Shown piece after piece: positions 16,476-24,625 of a DNA stretch of 30,886 nt (its first letter is position 1; the number at the start of each line of letters is the position of its first letter). The stretch is from CALHVR01 sp963528625 (GTDB taxonomy: Bacteria; Fusobacteriota; Fusobacteriia; Fusobacteriales; Leptotrichiaceae). Both the position numbers and the translations under genes were made by a program. The DNA is taken from contig CAURVQ010000013.1 in assembly GCA_963528625.1 (NCBI GenBank), positions 1 through 30,886 on the forward strand, given 5' to 3'. The notes under the pieces were generated by a model. That model was not told the origin of the DNA. It saw nothing but the letters and a program-made list of their open reading frames with translations, and ran no database searches.

Positions 16476-17356
16476 AATTTAACTGCTCCCAATTCCTTAA
16501 TTTTTTCTCCTATTTTTTGTGCTTCATTTTCTGTTTTTACTAAAATAATAACACAACCTCCAAGTCCTCCACCTGATATTTTAGCACCTAACGCTCCATT
16601 TTTTATAGCTTCCTCAACAAATTCATTAGATTTATCACAACTTACACCAAGTTTCCTCAATTCTTCATGAGCTTTTGTCATATTTTCGCCAATTAATTTC
16701 AATTTTTTTTCTCTTATGTTTTTTTCAACTTCATTCGTTAAAAACCCTAATTTCTTAAGTATTAAAATCCCTTTTTCTTTTAGATTTTTTACTTTTTCTA
16801 CAGCTTCTTTTGTTTGTCCGTAAATTCCAGTATCCGCAATTAAAAGATAAGCATTCAAATTTAGGTCAATCATACTTAACCCTCTATTTTTAATAAATTT
16901 TATTGCCTTATTACTCATACAAGTTTTGGCATCAAGTCCACTTGGATTCCCATGTGCAATTTTTTCAGCTTTATTCACGAGAAAACTCAATATTTTATAT
17001 GTTAATTTTTGATTATAATAATCAAATACACTTCTAATTGCAGCAATACTTACTGCCGCTGACGATCCCATTCCACGACGAGACGGAATTTTTGACTCCA
17101 CTTCATATTTTATATAAGCATTTCGTATTCCAATATATTTTAAAGCATTATAAACAGCCATTGAAAGTGTATCATTATAATTAAACTCTAATTTTTTATT
17201 ACTTTTAGTTATTTTGCATATCGTTTTAATTTTTTTTAAAGGAATTGCTATAGCAGGATATCCATAAACTACAGAATGTTCTCCCATTAATATTATTTTA
17301 CTATGTGCTTCTCCAATTCCTATTTTTTTTTTAGTTTTTCTTTTTACCTCATACAT
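16457..17356 (-). CDS. mvk: Mevalonate kinase (GHMP family)
   Basis: Phosphorylates mevalonate at C5; the entry step of the lower pathway. The 299-residue protein has all three GHMP motifs. Motif 1 is EAHSKIILMGEHSVVYGYPA (about 16-35). The ATP loop is PSRRGMGSSAAVSIA (about 91-105). Motif 3 is ALGAKISGGGLGGCVI (about 255-270). NPSGLDAKT, with the catalytic Asp, distinguishes it as mevalonate rather than phosphomevalonate kinase. An AGGAG site precedes the ATG. The gap to the upstream M13 peptidase gene is only 33 bp and has no recognisable promoter, so the mevalonate genes are probably transcribed from the peptidase promoter. Confidence 0.94.
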   Translation of the reverse strand: MYEVKRKTKKKIGIGEAHSKIILMGEHSVVYGYPAIAIPLKKIKTICKITKSNKKLEFNYNDTLSMAVYNALKYIGIRNAYIKYEVESKIPSRRGMGSSAAVSIAAIRSVFDYYNQKLTYKILSFLVNKAEKIAHGNPSGLDAKTCMSNKAIKFIKNRGLSMIDLNLNAYLLIADTGIYGQTKEAVEKVKNLKEKGILILKKLGFLTNEVEKNIREKKLKLIGENMTKAHEELRKLGVSCDKSNEFVEEAIKNGALGAKISGGGLGGCVIILVKTENEAQKIGEKIKELGAVKLWIEKL

Positions 17357-17389
17357 AATTTTCTCCTGTATAATTAACCTCTTAAATAA

Positions 17390-19507
17390 TTACCAAATTT
17401 TTATTCTATTTTTTTCATCTTTATACAGTTTATCTCCTTGTTTTGTATTAAATACTTTATGAAATGCATCAACATTTTTTAATATTCCATTTACTCTAAA
17501 TATCGTTGGCGAATGTGGATCTGTTTTTACTTGATTTATTAAAGATTCCTGAGTTGCTTTTTCTCTCCAAATTCTAGCATAATTTAAGAAAAATAATTGA
17601 TTTTGTGAAAATTCTCCTTCTTTTACATTTTTTTCAGGATGATCTTTAAGATACATTTCTAAAGCATCATAAGCTATATTTACTCCTCCTAAATCTGCAG
17701 TATTTTCAGTTGATGTAAATTTACCGTTTACATTTATCCCTTTAGCTACTGAATATGTTGAAAATTCGTCTTCTAATCTTTTTGTTACTTTTTCAAAATT
17801 CATTTTATCTTCTTTTTCCCACCAATCTTTTACATTTCCATCTCCATCGTAACTTGAACCAGAAACATCAAAACCATGTGTCATCTCATGACCAATTACT
17901 GCCCCAATTCCTCCAAAATTTGCTCCTACTCCTAATTTTTCATAATTATAAAACGGATATTGTAAAATTCCTGCTGGGAATACTATTTCATTTTGATTTG
18001 GTGCATAATAAGCATTTATTTCATGTGCTGTCATAAACCATTCTTTTTTATCTACCGGTTTTCCTACTTTTTTTAACTCTTTTTCATAATTCACTTTTCC
18101 AATTATTCTTAAATTTTCATAAAGTGATAAATTTTTATTTAATTTAATTTTACTATAATCTTCCCATTTATCTGGATACCCTATTTTTACAGTAAATTTA
18201 CTTAATTTTTCTAATGCTTTATTTTTTGTTTCTTGACTCATCCAATCTAAATTTTCAATTCTATTTTTAAATGCTTTTTTAATATAATCTACCATTTCTA
18301 TCGCATTTTGTTTAGATTGTTCAGAAAAATATTTTTCAACATAAACTTTTCCTATCATATCTCCAAAAGTTCCATCAACAAAATATAATGTTCTTTTTTC
18401 TAAATTTTCTCTTTCCTTTGTTCCTTCTAAATATTTTTCATAAAAATCAAAACTTTTTTGTCCTAAATCTTCACTCAAAACATTTGAAGTTCCATTTATC
18501 AAATGAAATTTTAAGTAATCTTTTATAACATCAATATTTTTATCATTTAAAATTTTATCTAAATTTTCATAATATTTTATTTCTGTTATTATAACTTTAT
18601 CAGTTTTCACTCCTAATTCATTCAAATATTTACTTATATCTATATTTTTTACTATACTTTTTAACTCTTCCAATGTTCTTACATTATTATATTTTTTTAC
18701 ATCGTATTCTTCTTCATTCGTTAATAAATTTTGAGCTATCATTTTCTCAAATTCAAATATCTTTTCAGCTTTATTTTTTACATCTTTCTCGTTTAAATAA
18801 GTCAACATACTCGCAATATATTTTTTATATTCATTAATTATTTCTCTATTTTCTGGAGTATCTTTTTGATAATAATCCCTTGAAAGTCCTAAATTAGCAT
18901 TTCCTAAATATACGGCATTATTTACAGAATCATTAAGATCTGCTCCTACACCCCAATCATAAAATAATCCTATTCCTTCTTTTCCAACTTTTATTATATA
19001 TTTTTGTAAATCGTCAATATTTTTCAAATTATCTATATCATTATAAGCTGATTTTATTGGTTCAATTCCCTCTTTATTTCTTTTTGCTACATTATTATAC
19101 ATCTCATATATTGCTAAAATTTTCCCCTCATCACTATCTTCCGGAATGTCTTTTTTATTTTTTAATTCTCTTATTAAATTTTTTAAAAATTCTTGATTTT
19201 GTTCAGATAGTACAACAAAATTACTCCAAGATGATTTTGTTCCCGGTATTTTCGTTTTTTCTAACCATTTCTCATTTACATACTCATAAAAATCGTCTTG
19301 TGGTCTTACTTCTGTTGATAATCCTTCTATAAGCTCTACATCTCCACTTTTAACATTTTCCATATTTTTAACTTCTCTTTTTATAATTTTTTTTGTTTGC
19401 ATTGTTTTATTTCTAGTTATTTTATTTCTATATGTTTTATGATTTTTTATATCTTTTGCCGATAACAATACTCCTGTTAATAACATTCCTATTATCATTT
19501 TTTTCAT
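17390..19507 (-). CDS. Exported M13 family (neprilysin/PepO-like) zinc metallopeptidase
   Basis: A 705-residue endopeptidase of family M13. The zinc site is visible as VIGHEMTHGF (HExxH, around residue 540) and ENTADLGGVN (third ligand Glu, around 600). NAYYAPNQNEIVFPAGILQ just before and the C-terminal 'H.P...R.NG...N...F...F' and 'IKIW' motifs are typical. The N-terminus is a signal peptide (MKKMIIGMLLTGVLLSA, no lipobox Cys). It is followed by a basic linker of about 35 residues before the family starts at PQDDFYEYVNEKWLEKTKIP. Many bacterial PepO proteins (about 630 residues) lack export signals, so this one should act in the periplasm or outside the cell on oligopeptides. It is first in the transcript that continues into the mevalonate genes, with no evident functional link. 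Confidence 0.93.
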   Translation of the reverse strand: MKKMIIGMLLTGVLLSAKDIKNHKTYRNKITRNKTMQTKKIIKREVKNMENVKSGDVELIEGLSTEVRPQDDFYEYVNEKWLEKTKIPGTKSSWSNFVVLSEQNQEFLKNLIRELKNKKDIPEDSDEGKILAIYEMYNNVAKRNKEGIEPIKSAYNDIDNLKNIDDLQKYIIKVGKEGIGLFYDWGVGADLNDSVNNAVYLGNANLGLSRDYYQKDTPENREIINEYKKYIASMLTYLNEKDVKNKAEKIFEFEKMIAQNLLTNEEEYDVKKYNNVRTLEELKSIVKNIDISKYLNELGVKTDKVIITEIKYYENLDKILNDKNIDVIKDYLKFHLINGTSNVLSEDLGQKSFDFYEKYLEGTKERENLEKRTLYFVDGTFGDMIGKVYVEKYFSEQSKQNAIEMVDYIKKAFKNRIENLDWMSQETKNKALEKLSKFTVKIGYPDKWEDYSKIKLNKNLSLYENLRIIGKVNYEKELKKVGKPVDKKEWFMTAHEINAYYAPNQNEIVFPAGILQYPFYNYEKLGVGANFGGIGAVIGHEMTHGFDVSGSSYDGDGNVKDWWEKEDKMNFEKVTKRLEDEFSTYSVAKGINVNGKFTSTENTADLGGVNIAYDALEMYLKDHPEKNVKEGEFSQNQLFFLNYARIWREKATQESLINQVKTDPHSPTIFRVNGILKNVDAFHKVFNTKQGDKLYKDEKNRIKIW

Positions 19508-19545
19508 TTTTTTACCTCTCTTTTTACTATTTTTATTTTTTCTTT

Positions 19546-19551
19546 ATTATA
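19546..19551 (-). promoter_or_regulatory. Extended -10 promoter of the M13 peptidase/mevalonate unit
   Basis: On the minus strand, a perfect TATAAT is preceded by TGG (TGnTATAAT, an extended -10). No good -35 lies 17 bp upstream, as is common for extended -10 promoters. It is about 38 bp from the ATG, which has a GAGAGG ribosome site. Confidence 0.6.
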
Positions 19552-19581
19552 CCATATTTTCATTTTTATTTATAAATTATT

Positions 19582-19610
19582 TTCAAAAAAAAAGAGGAAT
19601 TAATCCTCTT
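19582..19610 (-). terminator. Rho-independent terminator after the amidase gene
   Basis: On the minus strand, AAGAGGA (19604-19610), the loop TTAAT and TCCTCTT (19592-19598) are followed by an uninterrupted run of T (TTTTTTTTG). It closes the pepD-rnmV-amidase operon. Confidence 0.85.
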
Positions 19611-19629
19611 CTTTATCTTTCAATCTTTT

Positions 19630-20424
19630 CTACTTCAACCCTTTCAAATACTTATCAATCCCATTTGCAATTCCTTGTACCATTTTCTCTTTGTACTCTG
19701 GTTGTGACATTTTCACATCTTCCTCACTATTTGACATGAATCCCATTTCAATCAACGAATTTGTAACTGTAGACCAATTTGTCCCCGTTAAATCATCTCT
19801 ATATTGTATTCCTCTATTTTTAGCTCCTGTCGCTTTTACGAACTCATCTAATAATATTCTTGAAAATTCCTCACTACTTTTTTGTACTTTAACTGTATAT
19901 TTATTATTTTTTGATGAAGTTAAAACAGAAGCTCCTGTCATACTTTTATTAGGACTTCCATCTGCATGCAATCTCAAATACACTGAACATCCTCTATTAT
20001 TTGTATCTATTGCTCTTTCTTTATTACTTATATTTACTTCATTTACACGACGAGTCATATAAACATTATAACCTCTACTCAACAACTCTTTCTCTACTTT
20101 TAAACCTATATCTAAAGTTAATTTATATTCAGGAATTTTCGTTGTAATACCTTGTGTTCCTGATGATACTTTCACTTTTCTCACATTACTTCCCGGTGCT
20201 TGTTCCTCTAAACCTGAATTTCCTCTTAATTGATGCCCCGGATCAAGGCATACTAAATATTTTGAATTTAAGTTATCATTTTCTCCTGTTTTAGCCATCT
20301 TTGTTTTATCTTGAATAACTTTTTCACTATTTTTTTCATTCGTCATCAATTTTTTCTCTACTTTATTCGCATAAATTCCTAAAGCTAAAATAGAAAATGC
20401 CATAACTACCGTTCTTTTTATCAT
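19630..20424 (-). CDS. Exported N-acetylmuramoyl-L-alanine amidase (Amidase_3)
   Basis: A zinc amidase that cuts between N-acetylmuramic acid and the stem peptide. The start is the ATG at 20424, because AGGAGG (20429-20434) sits just before it; the frame extends six codons further but would place the ribosome site inside the gene. The 264 residues begin with a short basic N-terminus and one hydrophobic segment (VVMAFSILALGIYA), a signal peptide or anchor. The catalytic domain starts with LDPGHQ (zinc His), the Glu in IPEYKLTLDIG, the second His in LRLHADGS and the catalytic Glu in SLIEMGFMSN, all in family order. There are no SH3 or LysM domains. It is last in an operon with rnmV and pepD. 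Confidence 0.92.
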   Translation of the reverse strand: MIKRTVVMAFSILALGIYANKVEKKLMTNEKNSEKVIQDKTKMAKTGENDNLNSKYLVCLDPGHQLRGNSGLEEQAPGSNVRKVKVSSGTQGITTKIPEYKLTLDIGLKVEKELLSRGYNVYMTRRVNEVNISNKERAIDTNNRGCSVYLRLHADGSPNKSMTGASVLTSSKNNKYTVKVQKSSEEFSRILLDEFVKATGAKNRGIQYRDDLTGTNWSTVTNSLIEMGFMSNSEEDVKMSQPEYKEKMVQGIANGIDKYLKGLK

Positions 20425-20475
20425 TTTTCCTCCTGTACTCATACCTTTATAATTTCAAAAATTTTTACAAGTTAA

Positions 20476-21069
20476 TTATTTTATTATGTTATTTATTTTT
20501 TTTATCGCTTCCTCAAAATCATCTCTACTTATATTAAAAGAATTTAACGCATTTAAAAGTTGTTTTGAATTATAATATCCTATTTTCAAAATATCTCCCA
20601 ATATTATTCGCCTTTCTTTCGCATTTGTTCCAATTGAAAGACCATTATCTAATAAATCTAAAATATTAAACATTTCAGCTTGCGTTTCACTTTCACTTTT
20701 CATAGTAACAATATTTTTCAATGCTTTTAAAATACTACTATCATTCGCATTTTCTACACCAACATTTATCTTATTGGAATAAGTTTTCATAGCTTCATTT
20801 CTTGGAATAAATGCGTGTTTAATTTTAGGAACATAATGAGATATTTTTTTTCTAATAGTTTTTCCTACAAAATCTGGATCTGTTAATAAAATCATTTCAT
20901 TATTTTTTGATAATTCAATTAATCTATCTATAGTTTTTTTACTTATTCCTGAAAAACCATTTAACGCAATAATATGAGCATCTACAACTCTTTTCAATGC
21001 TGCTATATCATCTTTTCCTTCAACAATTATAATTTCACTTATCTTTAACTTTTCTTGTTTTTTGCCCAT
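20476..21069 (-). CDS. rnmV: Ribonuclease M5
   Basis: Matures the 5S rRNA precursor by cutting both sides of a double helix, with ribosomal protein help. The 197-residue protein begins with a Toprim domain: EIIIVEGKDDIAALK (catalytic Glu) and ILLTDPDFVGKTIRK (DxD). The RNase M5-specific segments HAFIPRNEAMK and VGVENANDSSILKAL follow, and a C-terminal helical region comes last. The length is typical. An AGAG site precedes the ATG, and the gene lies 18 bp after pepD. In many Firmicutes rnmV adjoins ksgA; here it sits between a dipeptidase and an amidase. No 5S rRNA gene is in the window. Confidence 0.9.
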   Translation of the reverse strand: MGKKQEKLKISEIIIVEGKDDIAALKRVVDAHIIALNGFSGISKKTIDRLIELSKNNEMILLTDPDFVGKTIRKKISHYVPKIKHAFIPRNEAMKTYSNKINVGVENANDSSILKALKNIVTMKSESETQAEMFNILDLLDNGLSIGTNAKERRIILGDILKIGYYNSKQLLNALNSFNISRDDFEEAIKKINNIIK

Positions 21070-21087
21070 TTTCTCTCCTATTTTGGA

Positions 21088-22578
21088 CTATTTTACATTA
21101 TAATTTTCTAAAACTTTCAGCAATAATTTCCAAGTTTTTTCAACTGATTCAATTTCCATTCTTTCTTCAGGCGTATGAGCTCCATAAATATTAGGTCCAA
21201 TTGATACAACATCAAGATTTTTTAAATTATCAGCAAATATTCCACACTCTAAACCTGCATGAATTGCTTTTATTTTAGCTTTTTCTCCTGTTATTTCCTC
21301 AAAAGATTTTGTTACAATATCTCTTATAGGTGAATTTTCTTTATATTCCCATGACGGATAATGAGAATCTACAATACCTTCTGCACCATATTTTTCTGAT
21401 AAAGCTACCACATCTTCCAATAACTTATCTAAAGCTGCATTTGATGAACTTCTAGGCAATGTTTTTATTTTTATTTTTATTTTATTTCCTTCAAAAACTG
21501 TTTTTATAACTCCAATATTTATTGATGTTTCTACTAATCCTTCAATATTTTTACTCATTGCAAGTACACCATTCGGAGCTTCATTTAAAAATCCTAAAAA
21601 TTGTTTTGTTCCTAATTCATTTATTACTAATTTACTTCCAGCAAAATCATTTTCACTAATTTTTTTCACTTCAATTAAAGGATTTTTATCTATAACTTTA
21701 AAGTCTTTTATAACATTTTCAAATGCTAATTTCACTAATTTTTCAACATCTTCAAATTTATCTCCATCTAAATCTAATCCAATATTTACAATACATTCTC
21801 TAGGAATTGCATTTACTTTATCTCCACCATCAATATGATTTAATACAAAATTATATTTTAACGATAAATGTCTTAATACTTCACCTAATATTTTATTTGA
21901 ATTTCCTAGACCTAAATGTATTTCAGCTCCAGAATGTCCACCTGAAAGTCCTTTAACTTCAATAGAAATTGGAGTATATTTAGAATCTAATTTTTCTCCT
22001 TCATAGTTAAAATAAGTTCTAGTTCTAGCTCCTCCAGCACTACTTACATACACTTCTCCATATTCTTCTGTATCTAAATTAATTAATGCTTTTCCATTAA
22101 ACCAACTATAATCAAGTCCATAAACTCCTGTCATTCCATCTTCCTCATCTGCTGTAATTATCGCTTCTATTTCAGGATGTTTCAAATCATTTCTATCTAA
22201 TAAAGCTAAAATATACGCTACTGCAATTCCATTATCTGCCCCTAATGTTGTCCCATTAGCTTTTAAAAAACCATTTTCTATCAACAACTCAATTCCTTGT
22301 GTTTCAAAATCAAATACTGTTTCTTTATTTTTTTCCCATACCATATCCATATGTCCTTGTAAAATTAATGGAGCATATTCTTCATATCCTGCCGTTGCTG
22401 GTTTTACAATTAAAACATTATTTTTTTCATCTTGTTTCACTTCTAATTTTCTGTCTTTTGCAAATTTTACTAACCAATCACTTACTTGTTTTTCTTTTCT
22501 TGATCCTCTAGGAATTTTTGATAATTCACTAAAGTAATAAAATACTTTATCATTTTTTATTAAACTTTCTAAATTCAT
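21088..22578 (-). CDS. pepD: Aminoacyl-histidine dipeptidase (PepD, M20C)
   Basis: A cytoplasmic dizinc dipeptidase of broad specificity (cytosol nonspecific dipeptidase). The 496 residues carry the metal ligands in M20 order: QGHMDMVWEKN (His, Asp), GTTLGADNGIAVAY (bridging Asp), TADEEDGMTGVYGL (general base Glu and ligand Glu), NLDTEEYGEVYVSSAGG (Asp) and the C-terminal GAHTPEERM (His). HAGLECGIFADN and the dimer 'lid' motif GLSGGHSGAEIHLGLGN are also typical of M20C. There is no signal peptide. A GAGGGAG ribosome site precedes the ATG. It is first in a three-gene unit with its own promoter. Confidence 0.94.
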   Translation of the reverse strand: MNLESLIKNDKVFYYFSELSKIPRGSRKEKQVSDWLVKFAKDRKLEVKQDEKNNVLIVKPATAGYEEYAPLILQGHMDMVWEKNKETVFDFETQGIELLIENGFLKANGTTLGADNGIAVAYILALLDRNDLKHPEIEAIITADEEDGMTGVYGLDYSWFNGKALINLDTEEYGEVYVSSAGGARTRTYFNYEGEKLDSKYTPISIEVKGLSGGHSGAEIHLGLGNSNKILGEVLRHLSLKYNFVLNHIDGGDKVNAIPRECIVNIGLDLDGDKFEDVEKLVKLAFENVIKDFKVIDKNPLIEVKKISENDFAGSKLVINELGTKQFLGFLNEAPNGVLAMSKNIEGLVETSINIGVIKTVFEGNKIKIKIKTLPRSSSNAALDKLLEDVVALSEKYGAEGIVDSHYPSWEYKENSPIRDIVTKSFEEITGEKAKIKAIHAGLECGIFADNLKNLDVVSIGPNIYGAHTPEERMEIESVEKTWKLLLKVLENYNVK

Positions 22579-22625
22579 ACTACATACTCCCTCTCTATCT
22601 TTATAAAATAGTTTTTATATGTTTT

Positions 22626-22654
22626 AGTTTATACTATCTAGTCCTCTTTGTCAA
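22626..22654 (-). promoter_or_regulatory. Promoter of pepD-rnmV-amidase
   Basis: A perfect TTGACA (22649-22654, minus strand) is followed by TATAAA (22628-22633) after 15 bp or TAAACT (22626-22631) after 17 bp. The overlapping -10 options make the exact box uncertain. Confidence 0.6.
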
Positions 22655-22671
22655 TCAATCTTATTTTATTT

Positions 22672-22821
22672 TTATAATATTGAATCAAATAATTCCTCTA
22701 ATTCTCTTTGCTCTTTTTGAGTTAAATCATGCCCTGATTTCAGTTTTGTCAATAATTTATTGTTTTCTCCAAGTGTACTCTTTTCCAATATTTTTATTAT
22801 TAATTTCTTATAAAAATTCAT
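22672..22821 (-). CDS. Small 49-residue helical protein downstream of dinB
   Basis: A short open frame from ATG 22821 to TAA 22672-22674, with a good AGGAG ribosome site six to seven bases before the start. It lies 26 bp after the dinB stop. The peptide begins MNFYKKLIIKILEKS and ends QKEQRELEELFDSIL. It is charged, has no membrane segment and is predicted helical, with a Lys-rich N-terminal half and an acidic C-terminal half. I do not recognise a family. The ribosome site, the codon use (like its neighbours) and the tight spacing argue that it is translated from the dinB transcript. Absence of homologues would weaken this. Confidence 0.6.
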   Translation of the reverse strand: MNFYKKLIIKILEKSTLGENNKLLTKLKSGHDLTQKEQRELEELFDSIL

Positions 22822-22847
22822 TTTTACTCCTTTTTAATTTTTTATTT

Positions 22848-23927
22848 CTATTCATTTTTATCTGCCATACTTTTAAAAAAATCATCAAATGTTAATTGAA
22901 CAATATTTTTTTTCGTTATTGAACTTAAATGTACTCCAATTAATCTTACATCATCCCTTTTTTCAAAATAATCAAAATTTTCTTTAACTATATCATATAT
23001 TACATTCTCATCTCGAGTTGCATTTTTCATCGTTTTTGATCTTGTATATGTCATAAAATTAGAATATCGTATTTTTAATGTTACCGTCTTTATGTACTCC
23101 TGTTTTTCTTCAAGTCTTTTTGCTAATTTTATCGTTTGTTCTTTCAAACTATCTAAAAGCTCGCTCTCATCATTAATAATTCTATTAAATGTTACTTCAT
23201 GTCCATAAGAATGCGTTTTTTTATCTTTCTCTATTTCCGAATAATGATTTCCTCTCACGACATTATATAAATATTCTCCACGTGAATTTCCAAAATTTTT
23301 AATAAGCTCACTTTTACTTATTTTATACAAGTCTTTTGTTTTATATACTCTATATTTGGCTAATAATTCTCTTGTTTTTTTACCAATTCCGGGTATTATT
23401 GATAGTTCTTTATCATAAATATAATCTAAAAAATGTTCCCTATTTTTAAAAATAAAATACCCATTAGGCTTATTTATATCACTTGCTATTTTTGCACTCA
23501 CTTTATTAAAACCTATTCCAACCGAACAAGTAAGTCGTACATTTTTATAAATATATTTTTTAAATCTCTCAATAAATTTTTCTATATTATCATCACAAAT
23601 AAATTCTGTTATATCAATAAATCCTTCATCTATTGAGGTAAATTCACATTTTGGCAACACTTTTTGTATCGCATTTTGAATCTGTTTACCAACAGTACTA
23701 TAATAACCTTTTCGTATTTCTACAAATTTTAATGATGGACAAAGCTTTTTTGCTTCAACTGCAGGCATTGCAGACTTCACTCCATATTTTCTAGCCTCAT
23801 AACTTGCCGTTGTAACAACACCATAGCCTATTGCTATCGGTATTCCACGTAATTTAGGATTATCCCGCTGTTCAACAGATGCAAAAAAAGCATCCATATC
23901 ATAATGTAAATATATTTTATCCTTCAT
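22848..23927 (-). CDS. dinB: DNA polymerase IV (Y-family)
   Basis: An error-prone translesion DNA polymerase. The roughly 359-residue protein has the palm motifs LHYDMDAFFASVEQ (catalytic Asp residues) and TSIDEGFIDIT (second Asp/Glu pair). The VGIGFNKVSAKIASDINKPN thumb motif, the helix-hairpin-helix PGIGKKTRELLAKY and a little-finger domain (from about 235) follow. The C-terminal IVQLTFDDFF is in the place of a beta-clamp-binding peptide. Two ATGs are possible (23933 and 23927). The AAGGG ribosome site is only two bases from the first and eight from the second, so I chose 23927. The gene follows the LolD-type ATPase by about 10 bp and is likely co-transcribed with it. No LexA box is visible to me nearby. 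Confidence 0.93.
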   Translation of the reverse strand: MKDKIYLHYDMDAFFASVEQRDNPKLRGIPIAIGYGVVTTASYEARKYGVKSAMPAVEAKKLCPSLKFVEIRKGYYSTVGKQIQNAIQKVLPKCEFTSIDEGFIDITEFICDDNIEKFIERFKKYIYKNVRLTCSVGIGFNKVSAKIASDINKPNGYFIFKNREHFLDYIYDKELSIIPGIGKKTRELLAKYRVYKTKDLYKISKSELIKNFGNSRGEYLYNVVRGNHYSEIEKDKKTHSYGHEVTFNRIINDESELLDSLKEQTIKLAKRLEEKQEYIKTVTLKIRYSNFMTYTRSKTMKNATRDENVIYDIVKENFDYFEKRDDVRLIGVHLSSITKKNIVQLTFDDFFKSMADKNE

Positions 23928-23941
23928 TTTCATTTCCCTTA

Positions 23942-24625
23942 TTATAATAACTTAAATTCTCCATTTTTTATTACATACCGTTTTTTTGCCATATTAGCTA
24001 ACTCTATACTATGTGTAACAATTATAATTGCTTGTTCCTTTTCTTCATTTATTTTTTTAAATAATCCATTTATAATATCACTCGTATCACTATCTAAATT
24101 CCCTGTTGGTTCATCAGCTAATAATATTTCCGGATCGTTAATTAAAGCTCTAGCTATTGCAACTCTTTGCTTTTCACCTCCAGATAACTCTAATGGCTTA
24201 TGATTTATTCTATGTCCAAGCTCCACTAATTCCAATAATTGCCTTGCTTTTTCTTTTAATTCTTTTTTATTTATTTTTTTATTAATTAAAGCTGGAATCA
24301 TTACATTTTCCAAAGCTGTAAATTCATTCAACAAATAATGAAATTGAAATACAAATCCTATTTTCTCATGTCTTATTTTATTTTTTATTTTCTCATTTTT
24401 ATAATTTATTTGCTTTTCATCAATTTCCATTACACCGTTACTTGCTTCATCTAAAAGCCCAATTATATTTAAAAGTGTAGTCTTCCCACTTCCTGATTTT
24501 CCTTGTATTGAAATAAAATCGCCTTTTCTTGCCACAAAATTTATATCTTTTAAAATATGTATTTCTTCAGCTTTAGTTTTATATACTTTATTTATATTTT
24601 TTAATTCTAATATTTTATTATTCAT
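23942..24625 (-). CDS. lolD: ABC transporter ATPase, LolD/MacB type
   Basis: A 227-residue ATPase of the lipoprotein-releasing or MacB-like group. Walker A is GKSGSGKTTLLNIIGLLDEA, the Q-loop is FVFQFHYLLNEFTALENV, the signature is LSGGEKQRVAIARAL, Walker B is EILLADEPTGNLDS, and the H-loop is IVTHS. The 'LLNEFTALENV(M)IPAL' segment is characteristic of LolD. The start overlaps the permease stop by 8 bp, so the two subunits are translationally coupled. In a diderm, the pair would extract lipoproteins from the inner membrane for transfer to the outer membrane. A MacB-like export role cannot be excluded by sequence alone. Confidence 0.9.
   Translation of the reverse strand: MNNKILELKNINKVYKTKAEEIHILKDINFVARKGDFISIQGKSGSGKTTLLNIIGLLDEASNGVMEIDEKQINYKNEKIKNKIRHEKIGFVFQFHYLLNEFTALENVMIPALINKKINKKELKEKARQLLELVELGHRINHKPLELSGGEKQRVAIARALINDPEILLADEPTGNLDSDTSDIINGLFKKINEEKEQAIIIVTHSIELANMAKKRYVIKNGEFKLL

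Noticed and set aside
20425..20442. Six-codon extension of the amidase
   Set aside because: The AGGAGG site lies within it and is correctly spaced for the ATG at 20424.
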